From NCBI GenBank assembly GCA_021234155.1, contig JAJEKV010000109.1, forward strand, positions 2,972,738-3,036,737: 64,000 nucleotides of DNA. Direction: 5' to 3'. The translations under genes and the position numbers were made by a program. Below are positions 32,767 through 45,540 of this stretch, piece after piece. Source of the stretch: Isoetes taiwanensis (taxonomy: Eukaryota; Streptophyta; Lycopodiopsida; Isoetales; Isoetaceae). Every line of letters starts with the position of its first letter. Position 1 is the first letter of the stretch. Below the pieces are notes generated by a model. That model did no database searches. It saw only the letters and a program-made list of their open reading frames with translations, and had not been told where the DNA came from.

Positions 32767-34735
32767 AGAATAAACATAAAATGCAACTCCAAAATGCAAG
32801 CAAGCTTGATGTAGACGCTGTCATAAGGTGCGTAACCCAAAAATTGTGATGACAGTAAGGGATAGGTTACATCCATTACCTACATATGCAGTTATAGTCC
32901 ATAGTTATTTGGCAGGGATTCTTTGCATATGCATTTTCAAAGGTACGCACCTGCAGAAGGAATGATGTAGCCAAGAAACATATGTTTAATCGGACTTCGC
33001 AGTGTGATATGGTGCAAAACAAGGTGAAATATTTGCTCTTATTGCCAATTTTCTATGAAATGATGTTTTGTATACAGGAACATCTGGAGAAGCAGTATAC
33101 AGACATCTGAACGATTACTCCGGCTTAGATTCTTCCAATCTGAGATCGGTTCTACAAGTTTTTGCATAAGCAGTGAAAATTGGTTGCGGACAGGTATATT
33201 TTTCTAATCAAGCTTCATTTATCCGTTTGAATTGCAGTGAAATTCCATGTTTATTGTAGGCCTTTAAATTCCCATTTTGTGCCCTTTTTTGAAATATTTG
33301 CTGGCTTCTAAGGAGTAAAGGCTTCTGCTGAGCAAAGTTGTAAATGCAAAAAGCTTTGGTGGCTTAATTAGATCAGATGTCCTCTTAGATTTGGCAACAT
33401 AGCCTATGTGCATAGGATCAAGATCTGTTAGCATCTGCTTTGTGCTCATAGGCTCCACTATTTGTGGACTTGCATTGTCCATGCTTGCAATGGCTGCTGA
33501 GCTTAGCTTGGTCTGTATTCTCTATGCGCCTTGGCTTTTACAATCTTCTTAGCATGCACGCCTTTGCTTGCTCTGCATTCTCCATGCTTCCATGGGCTTC
33601 CGCTCGCATTCTTTATTCATGCTTTTCTTCTCCATTTTCTATGAGCACATAGGCTTTGGTTTTCTTAGCCTTATAGCTTTTTTCTTTTTGATCACCAAAA
33701 TGCTTTTTTCTTAGCTGTGCATTGTGCATTTGGTTCTGCATTCTTCATTTATGCATATGAATGCTGCCATTTGCAGATTCCATCTAGAATAAACATGAAA
33801 TGCAACTCCAAAATGCAAGCAAGCCTGATGTAGACACCGTCATAAGGCAACGTGAACCCAAAAAATTGTAATGACAAGAAGGGATGGGTTGATGCATTAC
33901 CTACATATGCATTTGTAGTCCATAGTTATTTGGCGGGGATTACTTGCATATGCATTTTCAGAGGTATGCACCGCAGAAGGAATGACGAGTCAAGGAAGCA
34001 TATGTTTAATCCGACTTTGCAAAGTGTGATATGGTGCAAAAAACAAGGTGAAATATTTGCTCTTACCGCCAAACTTTTTATGAAATGATGTTTTGTATGC
34101 AGGAGCATCCGAGCAGCTTGTGCATACAGACCTCTGAACGATTATTCACGGCTTAGATTCTTCCAAAATCTGAGATCGTTTTTACAAGTTTTTGCATAAG
34201 CAGTGAAAATTAGCTGAGTGAAATTCCATGTTTATTATAAGCCTTTAAATTCGCATTTTATGCCCTTTTGTGAAATATTTATGGGCTTCTAAGGAGTAAA
34301 GGCTTATCATTAGCAAAGTTATAAATGCAAAATTTAGCTTTGGTGGCTTAATTAGATAAGATGTCCTCTTCGATTTGGCAACATAGTCTATTGCATAGGA
34401 TCAAGATCGTTAGCATCCGCTTTGTGCTAATAGGTTTGTGGACTTGCATTGTCCATGCCCGCAATGGCTGTTGAGCTTAGCTTGGCTTTGCCTTCTATGC
34501 GCCCGGCTTTACAATCTCTTTAGCATGAATACACCGCTTGCTCTCGTGCATTCTCTATGCTTCCATAGGCTTCCGCCTCTGCATTCTTTATTCACGCTTT
34601 GCTTCTCGATTCTCTATGAGCACATAGGCGCTGGCTTTCTTAGCCTTATATCTTTCTTTCTTTTTTGATCACCAAAATGCTTTTCTTACCAGACATTGTG
34701 CATTTGGTTCTCGCATTCTTCATTTATGCATATAA
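32767..34735 (+). repeat. Tandem duplication of about 1.0 kb, two diverged copies
   Basis: 32767-33755 aligns with 33787-34735, for example AGAATAAACATAAAATGCAA at 32768 and nearly the same at 33785, and GGACTTGCATTGTCCATGC at 33465 and 34439. The second copy shows many one-base indels and several changes at CTG (ATCTGTTAGCATCTGC becomes ATCGTTAGCATCCGC), the same type seen in the large duplication. No gene is recognised; the unit repeats words such as GCATAGGCTT and TCTCCATGC. Confidence 0.8.
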
Positions 34736-35469
34736 TTTTGGCTCTACATTCTTTCTCGAGAACATGAGAGCATGAGGTCGCATTGATGGCATAATGCCGA
34801 TACTTGGCATGGCAGGTAAAGTAGTTACAGGGCACATCATGCATGTTGGGAGCACTAAATTTGCATCTTCTCATTATACCTTTTTCCTTTTGTAGGCAAG
34901 ATCCATGTTTGTTAATATCACCTTGGAATGCAAAGGGTGCATTTGACAATTTTGGGTTTATTTTCCAGTCTTACAATCTTACAGTCTTGGCTGCACATTC
35001 AAGTTGAGTCACATGGAATGCCCACCATACATTAATACTCCACTTTTTGTAAAGAATCACATGGAACACCCACCGATCGGATGCAACAAGCATGATGTAC
35101 AACCAAACAAGATGACCTATCGTCCATTTTACATGTGATGTGACGGTATTATTATATGGAGGACTTGATTGAAAGATTAGATTATCTCATATATGCATAT
35201 GTTTGTTAAGCGATTATACATGTTATCTACAATGACTCATCTTTGGCTTTTCCAATATGATACGGGGAGGCATATATTCGATGCTTAGTGAGAGGAAATA
35301 AAAACATATCTCCCCCATTTAAAATTCAAAAATAAAAAGATGCTATCTGTTATCCCTTTTCTGAATGGATATACTATGTAGCAACAATACCAATATGCAT
35401 CAAACTTAGATCCTCTAATAATTTGCAGGGTTATATTTGTTTGCATAGCATGTAAATAAGCTTTACATG
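34736..35469. other. Non-coding stretch
   Basis: AT-rich. Nothing recognised beyond repeated short words such as GGAATGCCCACC (35016), which recur near 35060 and 38880. Confidence 0.4.
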
Positions 35470-37925
35470 CTAATATTTTCAACGATGCTATGATGGCAAT
35501 GAATAAAATGATGCAAAGGGCGATGGCATGAAGTAGAAGGCATTGTCAATGCGAAGCTTTAAAAGCAGCTCACTTTACACCTTCGAAGGCCAAAGGAAGC
35601 CTAGGTGAATAGTGTATAATTATTTTGACAGTTTTTTATTGCAGATTATAGAAAACTGATCGAATCTGGGAACATATGGAACCATTGGGGTAATGGAATT
35701 GCGATAATGGAACTTTGGATGTGCATCACTATTTTTACCAATTTTGTGCTAGCTACTTATCCCCGCAAACGGTGCAAAATATTCTCTAAATTGTACCGCA
35801 TCAATGGCCTTTTCAAGAAAAATTGAATTGCAAGTTTCAATGGTGCAAACAATATTAATAAAATTGAATGGTTCAAACCAAACAATCGAACTATTGAAAA
35901 AAAATAATCTCCATTTCCTCCGTGCTCTACAGACACAGACCATCATAAAAGTGTCACCAATGGCATTCACCACTACCACAGAGACAGAAGCGATATAGCT
36001 GGACAAGCAGCACGAAATCCGAATGAAATCCAACATGGCCTCGATCTATCGTTTGGTTCTCTTCCAGGGAAAATTTACTTCCAGTTTCAATGGTGCAACA
36101 CATACCAGAACCATTGTCCGGCAGCCATTGACGTAACGGCTACTCAGCCCAAGCAGTTTTGAAGAAGCAATCACGAACATTGGCTATTCACAAAAAAAAA
36201 TATGAAGCTCTTCAAACCGGTGAGACATGCAACAATCTGCCTAAGCACGAATCCCTGGCCTGCATTGTAGCTTCTACCTCTTCCGGGCATCTAGCCGCTT
36301 CCCAACTGCTGTTGTTTCCCGCACAGAACTTGCCCACAAAAAGGAAAGGATCGTGGGCTTCCAATTCTGGATCATGCACATGCCATTCAAGAACAGAAAA
36401 AAAACACCCAAAATCGCAAGAATCACATGGAAAAAAATATTGTTTTGCATACAATATCATACGTCAAGCATAGCCTTAACCACTGTCAAAGAGGCCTCCC
36501 GCTATACCAAACGAATTGGACAAAGTATATGGGTACAGAAGGCTAAGTGCAACTCCACTGAACTTACATATTTCAATGGTTTAGTTGGCAAAGTTCAAGA
36601 ACCTATATGCATCACCTCACCTGTAGAAGGATATAGCAAGGGCAGAATTCCTTTTCTAAGCGCTTTGAGAGCCCACAGTTTCTTGGTGGGTTTGAGGTTT
36701 TTTTTGTGATTTTTTAGAGTTTCTTGATGATTTACTACAACTAATAATTTCAATGATGCTATGATGGCAATGAATAAAATGATACAGTGGCGATGGCATG
36801 AAGTAGAAGGCATTGTCGATGTGGTATTTGGGAAGCTTTAAAAGTAGTTGACTTTACACCTTTAAAGGCCAAAGAAGCCTAGATGAATAGTATATAATTA
36901 TCAAGACGGTTTTTTATTGCAGATTATAGAAAACAGATCGAATCTGGGAACATACGGAACCATTGGGGTAATGGAATTGCGATAATGGAACTTTGGATGT
37001 ACAACATTATTTTACCAATTTTGTGCTAGCTACTTATCCCGGCAAATGTGGTGCAAAATATTCTCTAAATTGTGCCAGATCAATGGCCACGAATTTTTCA
37101 AGAAACATTGAATTGCAAATTTCAATAGTGCAAACAATATTAATGAAATCCAATGGTTCAAATCAACCAATCGAACCATTGAAAGAAAATCATCTCCATT
37201 TCCTCCTTGCTCTGAGGCAACGGACCATCATACATGTGTCACCCTCTTCCAAAAAAAAATTTACTTCCAAGTTTCGATGGTGCAAAGCACACCAGAATCA
37301 TTGATCGGCAGCCATTGACGTAACCGCTACTCAACCCAACTCCGACAGAGGTAGCACACTACCCACAAGCACAAACTGCGGTAAAATCAACAGAACATCA
37401 AAAGGGCAGAACATTCTGCCACAGCTTTGAAGAAGCAATCACAAACATTGGCTATCCAGACATACCGGATTGCTCCATGCCGGATTCTCCTTACCATTCA
37501 CCACCTCGCAAAAAAAATCTAAAGCTCCTCAAACAGGTGAGACATGCAACAACCGGCCTCGAGCACTAATCCTCGACTTCGCTAGGCTCGCCTCTTCCGG
37601 GCATCTAGCCGCTTTCCAACCGCTGTTGTTTCCCGCACAGAACTTGCCCACAAAAAGGAAAGGATCGTGGGCTTCCAATTTTGGACTAATACCAAACGAA
37701 TTGGGCAAAGTATATGGGTATAGAAGGCTAAGTGCAACTCCACTGAACTTACATATTTCAATGGTTTAGTTGGCATAAAGTTCAAGAACCTATATGCATC
37801 ACCCCACCAAAAGGATATAACAAGGGCAGAATTCCTTTTCTAAGCGCCTTTGAGCCACGCTTCTTGGTGGTTTTGAGGTTTATTTTTTATTTTTAGAGTT
37901 TCTTGATGGTTTACCACAATCTCGG
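35470..37925 (+). repeat. Tandem duplication of about 1.2 kb
   Basis: 35470-36735 aligns with 36738-37925. Matching pairs include TTTCAATGATGCTATGATGG (35477 and 36748), GGAACCATTGGGGTAATGG (35678 and 36957), GGCAGCCATTGACGTAAC (36119 and 37306) and the segment around CTCTTCCGGGCATCTAGCCG (36278 and 37588). The copies differ by substitutions and by indels of tens to about 100 bases. No gene is recognised. Confidence 0.8.
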
Positions 37926-38028
37926 GCTAGTCTATGGAGCTTTGGCAACTCTTTGGAGCTTTTGGGATGATCTACGAGTCTATGGAGCTTTTGGCAATGA
38001 TTTGGCAGCCTTGCTTTAGTAGTTATGA

Positions 38029-38121
38029 TTGCCTTCTACTTGCAATTCTCGCATGGAAGGTTCGGACGACGCCACAGAGGCACAGGCACACCCGACACCC
38101 GCAATTGTAAGTAGAAGGCAA
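38029..38121. repeat. Short inverted-repeat element
   Basis: TTGCCTTCTACTTGCAATT at 38029-38047 is complementary, with one mismatch, to AATTGTAAGTAGAAGGCAA at 38103-38121. The 55-base interior is GC-rich, unlike the flanks. It could be a tiny MITE or a hairpin RNA. The rest of 37926-39120 has no recognised gene. Confidence 0.65.
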
Positions 38122-38882
38122 TTATTATTATTACGAAGTTCAAGTAGTTTTTATTCGACATGGCGATGATGTGCATTGCATTTTCATTTTCCTCGCTATA
38201 GTCCTAAGAATCGCCTTTCGCTATGGCACCTTTATACTAGCATTGAGTTTCTAGCTATGGCGCCTTTTTACAAGGAGGAGTTGTCCGCAAGATCAGATCG
38301 CCTGCAAGATCATGGCGCCTTGGAGCTGCAGGAAGAAAAACTGTTTTCGGCTTCTGGCTCTTTACAGTGCTTTATTTGCTCTTTTCAGATTAAAGACCCA
38401 AGCTGAGAAAAAAAGGTATCCAGTTTTGGGAAGCTCCAAGTAAGCATACTTTCCCGGCGATCTGCGATCTTTTTCTCGCAAACTTTCTTTCCTATATTTC
38501 TTTCTTTGTGAAGAATTTTATGTTATGCTTGCTATCAGAGGTCTTAAAGCAGAAGTCCGACGATTCTTTGTGAATACTTATGTTTTATGTAAGCTTTCAA
38601 TTTTATATTATGCTTTTCGACCTCTGGGAGCATAAAAAGTTGCTTATTATTTAACAAAAAACACATTGTCCAAATATTATTGAATGCCCATCGAAGACAT
38701 CCCTGTGCCCTCCAATCGATGGCCCAATTGTGCCATGGCGCATGAGTTAGTACATATAGCATGTTGTTACCCTATCCCATAAGATCAATCAAACATCATG
38801 AATAATTCAACATAGCTCAAATGTGACATTACACATGGATCATAGCAATAAATACAAAAATATTGTCGCGGTAACCATGGAA

Positions 38883-38901
38883 TGCCCACCGAAGGTGGGC
38901 A
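38883..38901. terminator. Strong small hairpin 3' of the rhomboid gene
   Basis: TGCCCACC and GGTGGGCA form an 8-bp perfect stem with a GAA loop. It lies about 220 bases beyond the rhomboid stop codon (which is on the minus strand). The terminator type is a loose label: in a plant this would at most be a 3' UTR hairpin. Confidence 0.25.
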
Positions 38902-39122
38902 ATTTTCTAGTCTTTTATATGAAAGCATCCACATCATCCTTTAAGCAATCTTCAAGGTTCATAGAAAGAAAGTGAAGCAATGTAATGTGGTCATAGTCAC
39001 TTAATTACGTTTTGCCAAGTCCAGAAATTCTATTAAAACTAACTTTTCGCTATTCGTTGGAAAAACGACCAACCAATACTTTTTGACTGACTGAAATAGG
39101 AACAACACCCATTAAAAGGCCT

Positions 39123-40221
39123 TCATACTCTTCTCACATACACACCCTTAAACAACATGATTACGCCAACAATGCATTTAACAACAAGGATATTAATAGC
39201 AACCACTCGTAAAACATTTTGGTGCAATCTCAAGGGAGGCACACATATCATGACAAATCCCTGCCTTCTCATGCAGTTAATTTCCTGCCTAACAAGAACT
39301 ACAAATCCTAGCAAGAATCCTGTGATGCAGCCACCAATATGTGCATAATTATCCACATGAGGCATCCTTCCTAAGGCAAGATTGATTGCCAAGAGTAGAA
39401 CCAGCTGAGACAAGGTCACCCGCTTTGAATGGCGCTGACCAGTTAGTAATAATTTCTGCTATCCAAGCACCCAATAATCCAAATAGTGCACCAGATGCAC
39501 CTACAGATATGTTGATTGTTAGAAATAAGGCTGACAACATGCTGCCACCTAATCCAGATATAAGGTAAACTGTTGCAATCTTTATAGCTCCAAACTCATG
39601 CTCAATTTGTAAGCCGAGGCACACCAAACCAATCATGTTAACACCAAGATGAAATACTCCAGCATGTAGCCACATACATGTAAAAAGACGCCAAGCCTGT
39701 CCATAGCTTTTGATTAGATCTGATTCCAGTGCCCCCATCCTCAATAATGTCATAGCACTTGGTCCTAACAATGGGTTTTGATTAACAGGTTGAAATGAAA
39801 ACCTTCCAAGGAATGGAAGTGCACAGGTTTGCCTTGATTTTTCATTTGCAGGACAATTATTCACGTACATTGTCACTATAAAGACCACAAAATTTGTGAA
39901 GACAAATGCAGGCACTACTATAGCTATTCTTCTAGTACTATAGCTCAGATTTGTTGTAGGAAGAGGTGATAGTGGACTCATGGGAGCGATGAATATCGGA
40001 GATCCTCCCATTGGTTGATTAACTTGACCTGCTGGCCTTGCTATATACAAAGGATTCAGTGTTGGATAACTAGGTTGTTGATAATTAGAAAATTGTGTAG
40101 GTCCTGGTGGACGGCTTGATTCCTTTGCTACTTGTTCACCTGGTTTCTCACTCTGTGCCCCCATTGCCATCATGTTTGGATCTGATCCCCTTATTGTCAA
40201 GCTATGTGGAAATGCTTCCAT
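39123..40221 (-). pseudogene. Rhomboid-like intramembrane serine protease (RBL), one frameshift
   Basis: ATG at 40221. The cytoplasmic N-terminus of about 100 residues is Pro/Gln/Ser-rich. The rhomboid domain follows: TM1 (IAIVVPAFVFTNFVVFIV), the HAGVFHLGVNM motif, a GASGALFG motif with the catalytic Ser near residue 243, then NWSAPFKAG. At about 39420 the frame shifts by one base; the next frame supplies the sixth segment and the catalytic His (HVDNYAHIGG, TGFLLGFVVLV) and a last TM before a stop at 39123-39125. Spacing against plant RBL proteins fits a single missing base, so a sequencing error is as likely as a real mutation. The C-terminal Cys-rich tail of many plant RBLs is absent. No intron interrupts the frame, whereas plant RBL genes as I know them have introns, so a retrocopy is possible. 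Confidence 0.85.
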
Positions 40222-40224
40222 ATC

Positions 40225-41414
40225 TTAAACCTTTCCCATGCAAATTACCTTCGTAAATGCCCCAAAAGATACATCACATTCTTTAAGAAGAAAATCAAGT
40301 ACCCACATTATTTGAGAAGATCTATGATCAAACCAAAAAGAGAGATAAAACAAATCGTATAGGCAGTTAAAAATGAAATTTGTTGATAATATCAGGCAGT
40401 TTGATGTCATGTATAGTCTCAAACGTTAAGAATGGACAAAATATCTGAAGTATATTATTATGCTTAATGATTAACTTATAAATATTGCAAAATAGGTTTG
40501 TGATGAGTAGAAATACCTGAATATAGTAATGCATAAGAAGCTCATAGTATGGGAGTCCCTTCAAGATATTTATTTGCAAATCAACAGCTCAAACAAATGG
40601 AAGTAGCAAATAAACAAGATTGAATAGTCCGAAGAAAGGAAATCAAAGACAAAGTGATTAGATATGAAGAGACATTTGTTACATATCCAAAAGTTTAACG
40701 GAAGTCAAATAAACTTCCCATGATCAAATACAAAATTTCTATGTTATAAAAACTCTTTGACATAGCTCTCTAGATGCTAGATTAGAAATACCATATCAAA
40801 AAACATAGGTCTAGATACAGAATAACACGTTCAGAGTTGAAGGTCTGATGTTTATATCATGAGCCTTTTCAGCAATGACATAGTATACACATAAACAGGC
40901 ATTGTTTTGATTGCTTATGATTACGAATGAATTTACTTCTGAGTGCATGGCAATAAGCAAGGAAAAGCCAAAATGGTGAATGTGAGGAGAAGGAATGGCA
41001 TGGGAAAACAAAGCATTCATAGGATGGCTAGTCAAAGGATTCACATGCTTCAAAGTGGAATTTGTCGCCCATGTCTCCTATTCAAGCTTTTTGAATGATT
41101 TTACAAAAACCGCCTCCTACATGGCATGCCACATTGCTTACCCTTGCTTAGTTGGCAAGGGCATAGAAACTAGCAAAGTGGCTTAACAAAAGTTTTGAGT
41201 TTCAAGCATAACAAGCTACCGTGATACAATAAAACCAAGATTAAATGCATCCGTCTCATATTTTATATAACAAACAACAAATGCATCCGATACACCAATT
41301 ACATAATTTTAAAATGTGGCATGCCTTATGTCATATATTGCTACTAATTTTTATGTCTTCGATTGAAAAAAATTATGATATGTCGATGTCATGTTTGACA
41401 TGCCATTAGTTCAC
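40225..41414 (-). other. Upstream flank of the rhomboid gene
   Basis: AT-rich; presumed promoter and leader of the rhomboid gene on the minus strand. No other gene is recognised. Confidence 0.35.
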
Positions 41415-41720
41415 TTGTCATAGAAGTGTTGCTATAGTTGTGTCACATGTCATACAACACTAATAGTTACCTTTATATGTCTAAGTGTCATGATTGGAAG
41501 TGTATCGTTTCGTAATATAGCTGTGTCGCGTGTCATATAATACTCGAAGTGTTGCTATATATCATGGTTGTGTCACATGTCATTGTCACGTGTCATATAC
41601 TACTATAAGTGTTACTATATATCATGGTTGTGTCACGTGGTATCATTCTCATGTGTCATAGTGTTGCTATATATCATGGTTGCGTTATGCGTCATATATA
41701 CCACAATTCTTACCGATAAC
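41415..41720 (+). repeat. Degenerate tandem repeat, unit about 50-60 bp
   Basis: About four to five imperfect units built from GTGTCACATGTCATA, TACTATAAGTGTT and GCTATATATCATGGTTG. Unit length varies. Non-coding. Confidence 0.7.
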
Positions 41721-42600
41721 AGGCAGATTGATTCTTAGAACAACAACTTCTTCACAAGGCAAAGTGGTATAGGAATCCTCTGATCATAGATAGATATGTG
41801 TTTCCATAAATGCCCTTCATTTTATGTTATAAGGTATTATGTTATAAGGTAACCTCCCCGACACTGATGCAAAATGCCATTGTGGCGCGGTCCACGTCAG
41901 CTCATCAACGGCGAACAAAAAGGTCAAACAGGTATAGAGTTTTTCGGCTATAGCGATGTTGGAAGAGGTCGATGGTGCTCTGTCTGAAGATGTTGGAGCC
42001 CGCCCAAAATCCGTTGGCGCTCACCATGCATTAAGGCACACTTGTAGGGGATGCCAATGGCGCATGCTAGGTGTCTATCTTTTTCTATTTTTGAGTCCAA
42101 TGGTGCATGCATAGCTTTGAATGGTGATTCACTTCCAACGACTCGATTCTCTCAAATTAGAGGCAGTTTAGTATTATCTTAGATCGATGATTTGGCTTAA
42201 AACAGAACCCTTGATCAGCCTTAATTAAAGTAAGTCCTTAGATATGCTCTATCCTTCAATTTTGGGGGAATTAACCACTCCTACCCCATTTTCATGGTGG
42301 AGATAGGCTTTCTTCTTGGATTGATGATGTGTGCTCATCCCGAGCCCTTGGGTAAGAACTTCTAAATTCTTTTTCAATTTTCCTTTATCTAATTTAACCT
42401 CTAATCTTGTATGCGTCTGAAGGTATAAATAGTTTCAAGGGTCGAGACCAGGAATGCATGTGGACTGCTTCCTCTTACCTGAGTAGGGCTTTCTCCTTTC
42501 TTCAAGATTCCTTGCTGTTCTACAAGAATTCCTTTTGTTTCTTGCTTTGTTTTCTTCTTCTTGATTTAGGTTCCTGAATGCCATGAAAGAAATAGTAGAA
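41721..42600 (+). other. Non-coding stretch before the pogo-like element
   Basis: No gene recognised. It may contain the 5' end of the pogo-like element, but I found no terminal inverted repeat. Confidence 0.35.
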
Positions 42601-44890
42601 ATTATGCATTCCCTCCGATACTAATCGCCGAGGATGTGGTCATTGAACAAGCTCCCCCAACTGTTTCTAAGGAAAAGAGGCCAAAATTCCCAAATTGCCC
42701 AAAAGAAGTTTGTAAGAGGAGTTGTGAGGTTCTGGATTTGAGAACACTAGAGTCTGCCTTTAGATGCAATTGATGATGGCACCTTTTCTATTTGGAAGGT
42801 CGCATTGCATTTTGGAATCCCATAGACTATTTTGAAAACCATTTATATGGCATCTCAAAGGAGAAGTTAGGTGAGCACACCTAAGGGTTTAACAATAGAA
42901 GAAGAAGAAATTCTTATCCAATGGTGTCCGCAGATATCGATAAGAGATGGTGATAAGAGAAGGCCCGCTACTTATGAAGTAGTTAAACACTGAGTAGCTT
43001 CCATGACTGCTTAAGACTTACTAGCTGTGGATGGATGTTTGAGGGATGGATCAGCTCGGGCCTAAGTGGTAGCAATGTTTAGAAGAAGGCATCCAGAGGT
43101 CACTGTGTCCGCACAATGCATTGAAATGGTTAGGGTGAAGGCATGACAACATCAAACTTGAATAATTTTTATTCAACTTTGAGGGAAGTTTTGATAAGTT
43201 AAATTAGAGGCATGTAGAATATGGAATTGTGATGAGGTCATGCGGCAAGCTAGATGCGTAATGTAGATGAGAGTGATTAAGCTAGAAAGGGAGCACAAAA
43301 TGTCACCGAAAAATGTGCCCAAAAATCGTGAATGGATGACCGCCCTTGTTGTGTGTGTGTAAATGCAGCTGGCTTTAGGATTCCTAATCTCTATGTTTTT
43401 AAAGGTAAAAGAATGCGAGACACAAATTTAATTGCAAGTTGTGAAGCTGGAGCTGTCATGTCCTTCAAAAAAAGGCTTGGTTAACTAATCAGTTTTTTGA
43501 AGCTTGATAGATCATTTTGCCAAAATGTTCCCCGGCGGAGTAAGTTTAGAAAGGCCACATTTGCTTCTATGTGACGGTCATGACTACAAACCACAATTTT
43601 GAAGGCCAAATCAATTGGCCTTCATATTCTGCAGCTTCCTCCCCATATATCACACAAACTTCAACCACTGAACATGGCCTGCTTCAGACCATTCAAGGTG
43701 AGTTTCAGGAATAATAGAGCTAAATTTATGCATGATAAATATCTTATAGAGCCCCGCAAGGAAGATTTTGCAACTATAGTCTCTAAATCGCTGAAAGATG
43801 GCATTACTCCAGCCAATATTTGTGTTGATTCAAGAAGACAGGCATTTGGCCTTTTAATAACTCTGCAGTGGCGGCTGATCTAGTTGTAGATAGGTTGGAG
43901 ACAGAAAGAAATGCTTCCAGAAGGGGTCCAGCAATTGATGAGGGTGTTCATTTATTGATGCACTAGCAAATGCAGCTTCTAATGTATGTACAACAGATGT
44001 ACAACATCCGTGTCCATTCCAGTAGCATCTGTACATTATGTCAGCCTTCAGCTGCTGCAGAAGTCACTCAGTACCTCCTCGTCGGTTGAAGAGCACCCAG
44101 CTCTTACACTAGGGCAGCCTTCACTTGCTGCAACAAGTCTACTGTGCAGCCAGCTCTTACACTAGGGCAGCCTTCACTTGCTGCAACAAGTCCTACAGTA
44201 GATCCTAGACAGCAGAAAAGAAAAGGAGGCCTAGAATGCCAGAAACTTTAAAAGGTAAGCTCTAACGCTAGTCATGAAGAAATTTTGAATGCTAGATTAG
44301 AGTTTGAAAGAAAATATGAAGAAGCAGAAAGACTTAACGAACAGCAAACAAATTGAAAAGAAAAAATACAGGAGGAAAGAAAGAAAGCAAAGGAGAGAGA
44401 AGAAAGAAAGGATGAAAAAGAGAGTTAGAGGCTAAGAAGCTTGCAGCTAGAGCAAGAAAAGAAAGGGAAGAAAGGCATAATGGGAAAAACAGGAAGCACC
44501 TAAGGAGGCAAAGGAAGAGGACTGCCAGAATGATGGAATATGAGAAGCAGCAAGAAGAAGACGAGGAGGAAGATGTGATCGAATAGAAGAAGACGAGGAT
44601 GTGATTGAATTGATTGAGGCTGCAGGGACAGTAGCGCCCAATGATTGAGCCTAACCATGATGATCTGCATATGCAATTGGAAGTTTGTTTGCCCTGTGAA
44701 CCTTGTGTTGAATCCCTCAAACAAAACATTTCAAGACAGTCAAGAAACAGAGATGACTTTGAGGATGCTGGGGGGCAATTGGCTACAGCTTGGAAGATAC
44801 ACATGAATGCAATTGGGATGACAATTGGTCCAAGATGGAGAGAGAGCACAACAGACTCCTCAACCAGAAAAATGAAGAACCTTGGCTAGG
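42600..44890 (+). mobile_element. Decayed pogo/Tigger-like DNA transposon with CENP-B-type transposase
   Basis: The plus strand carries, across several frames and stops: a Psq-type helix-turn-helix (DGTFSIWKVALHFGIP near 42773); a CENP-B-type second HTH region (GLTIEEEEILIQW near 42890, MFRRRHPEVTVSAQ near 43080); the DDE domain with RIWNCDEV (43225), WMTALVVCV, NAAGFRIPNLYVFKGKRM (43370), GGVSLERPHLLLCDGHD (about 43540-43580) and LPPHISHKLQPLNMACFRPF (about 43630); and a C-terminal part with KDGITPANIC (43793). DDE order and the DGH and LPPH(T)SHxLQPL motifs are diagnostic of the pogo/Jerky group. A Glu/Lys-rich tail follows (44280-44600). Numerous stops make it inactive. No TIRs or TA duplications were identified. 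Confidence 0.75.
44097..44192 (+). repeat. Short tandem repeat, period 53
   Basis: A 43-base unit, CCAGCTCTTACACTAGGGCA and onward, occurs at 44097-44139 and again at 44150-44192, separated by 10 bases. It lies in the C-terminal part of the pogo-like transposon. Confidence 0.85.
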
Positions 44891-45540
44891 CCTCAATTTT
44901 TGTTGTTTTCATCATATACCATGGTTATTTGAAAGCAGGAATTTGTAGAAGTTGATCGTAGATGTGGTTTATTTTCTTACTAGAATTTCATTTTAAATCA
45001 TGTATTGGTTTTAATAGCCAGTTTTACCAAGTAAGAACACCCAATGTAAGCTAAACTATGTAGTGACAGGAAAACACGAGGTTCGGAATCCAACAATTGA
45101 ACCAAAAATTTCTAGAAATATTTTAAGTAGCTTCTGCTCGACATGCGGCTTAAGCCTTAAAGGAGAATTAAATACGAAATATCTACGAAATCTTGGGCAA
45201 GGCCCTTAGACTCCAAGCATATCAAGGATTTCTTCAAATCCAAGGCCCGAGGATCCGGCTCAAGGAATAGATGGCAATTTCATGAACGGCTTTCTTAAAA
45301 TTATGTCAAGTATTTGCCTTCTCTGGATAATATTATAATTTTATGTACCCATGGGTTTTGAATAGAAAGGATTATCTTATGATCATATAAATGAACACTA
45401 CATTTTTTAAAATCTTTATGGTTTATTTGAGGCAAGATAACAATATCATAGCACCAGGGAATCTTTATAAACAATGTATTTTGACATAACCTTGCCATTT
45501 GGAACATTGACTACCACCTCGGGAACAAGAATTTCAAAGC

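Noticed and set aside
44334-44849. Minus-strand frame of 171 codons opposite the pogo-like tail
   Set aside because: Ser/Phe/Leu-rich shadow of the AAG/GAG-rich coiled-coil region of the transposon.
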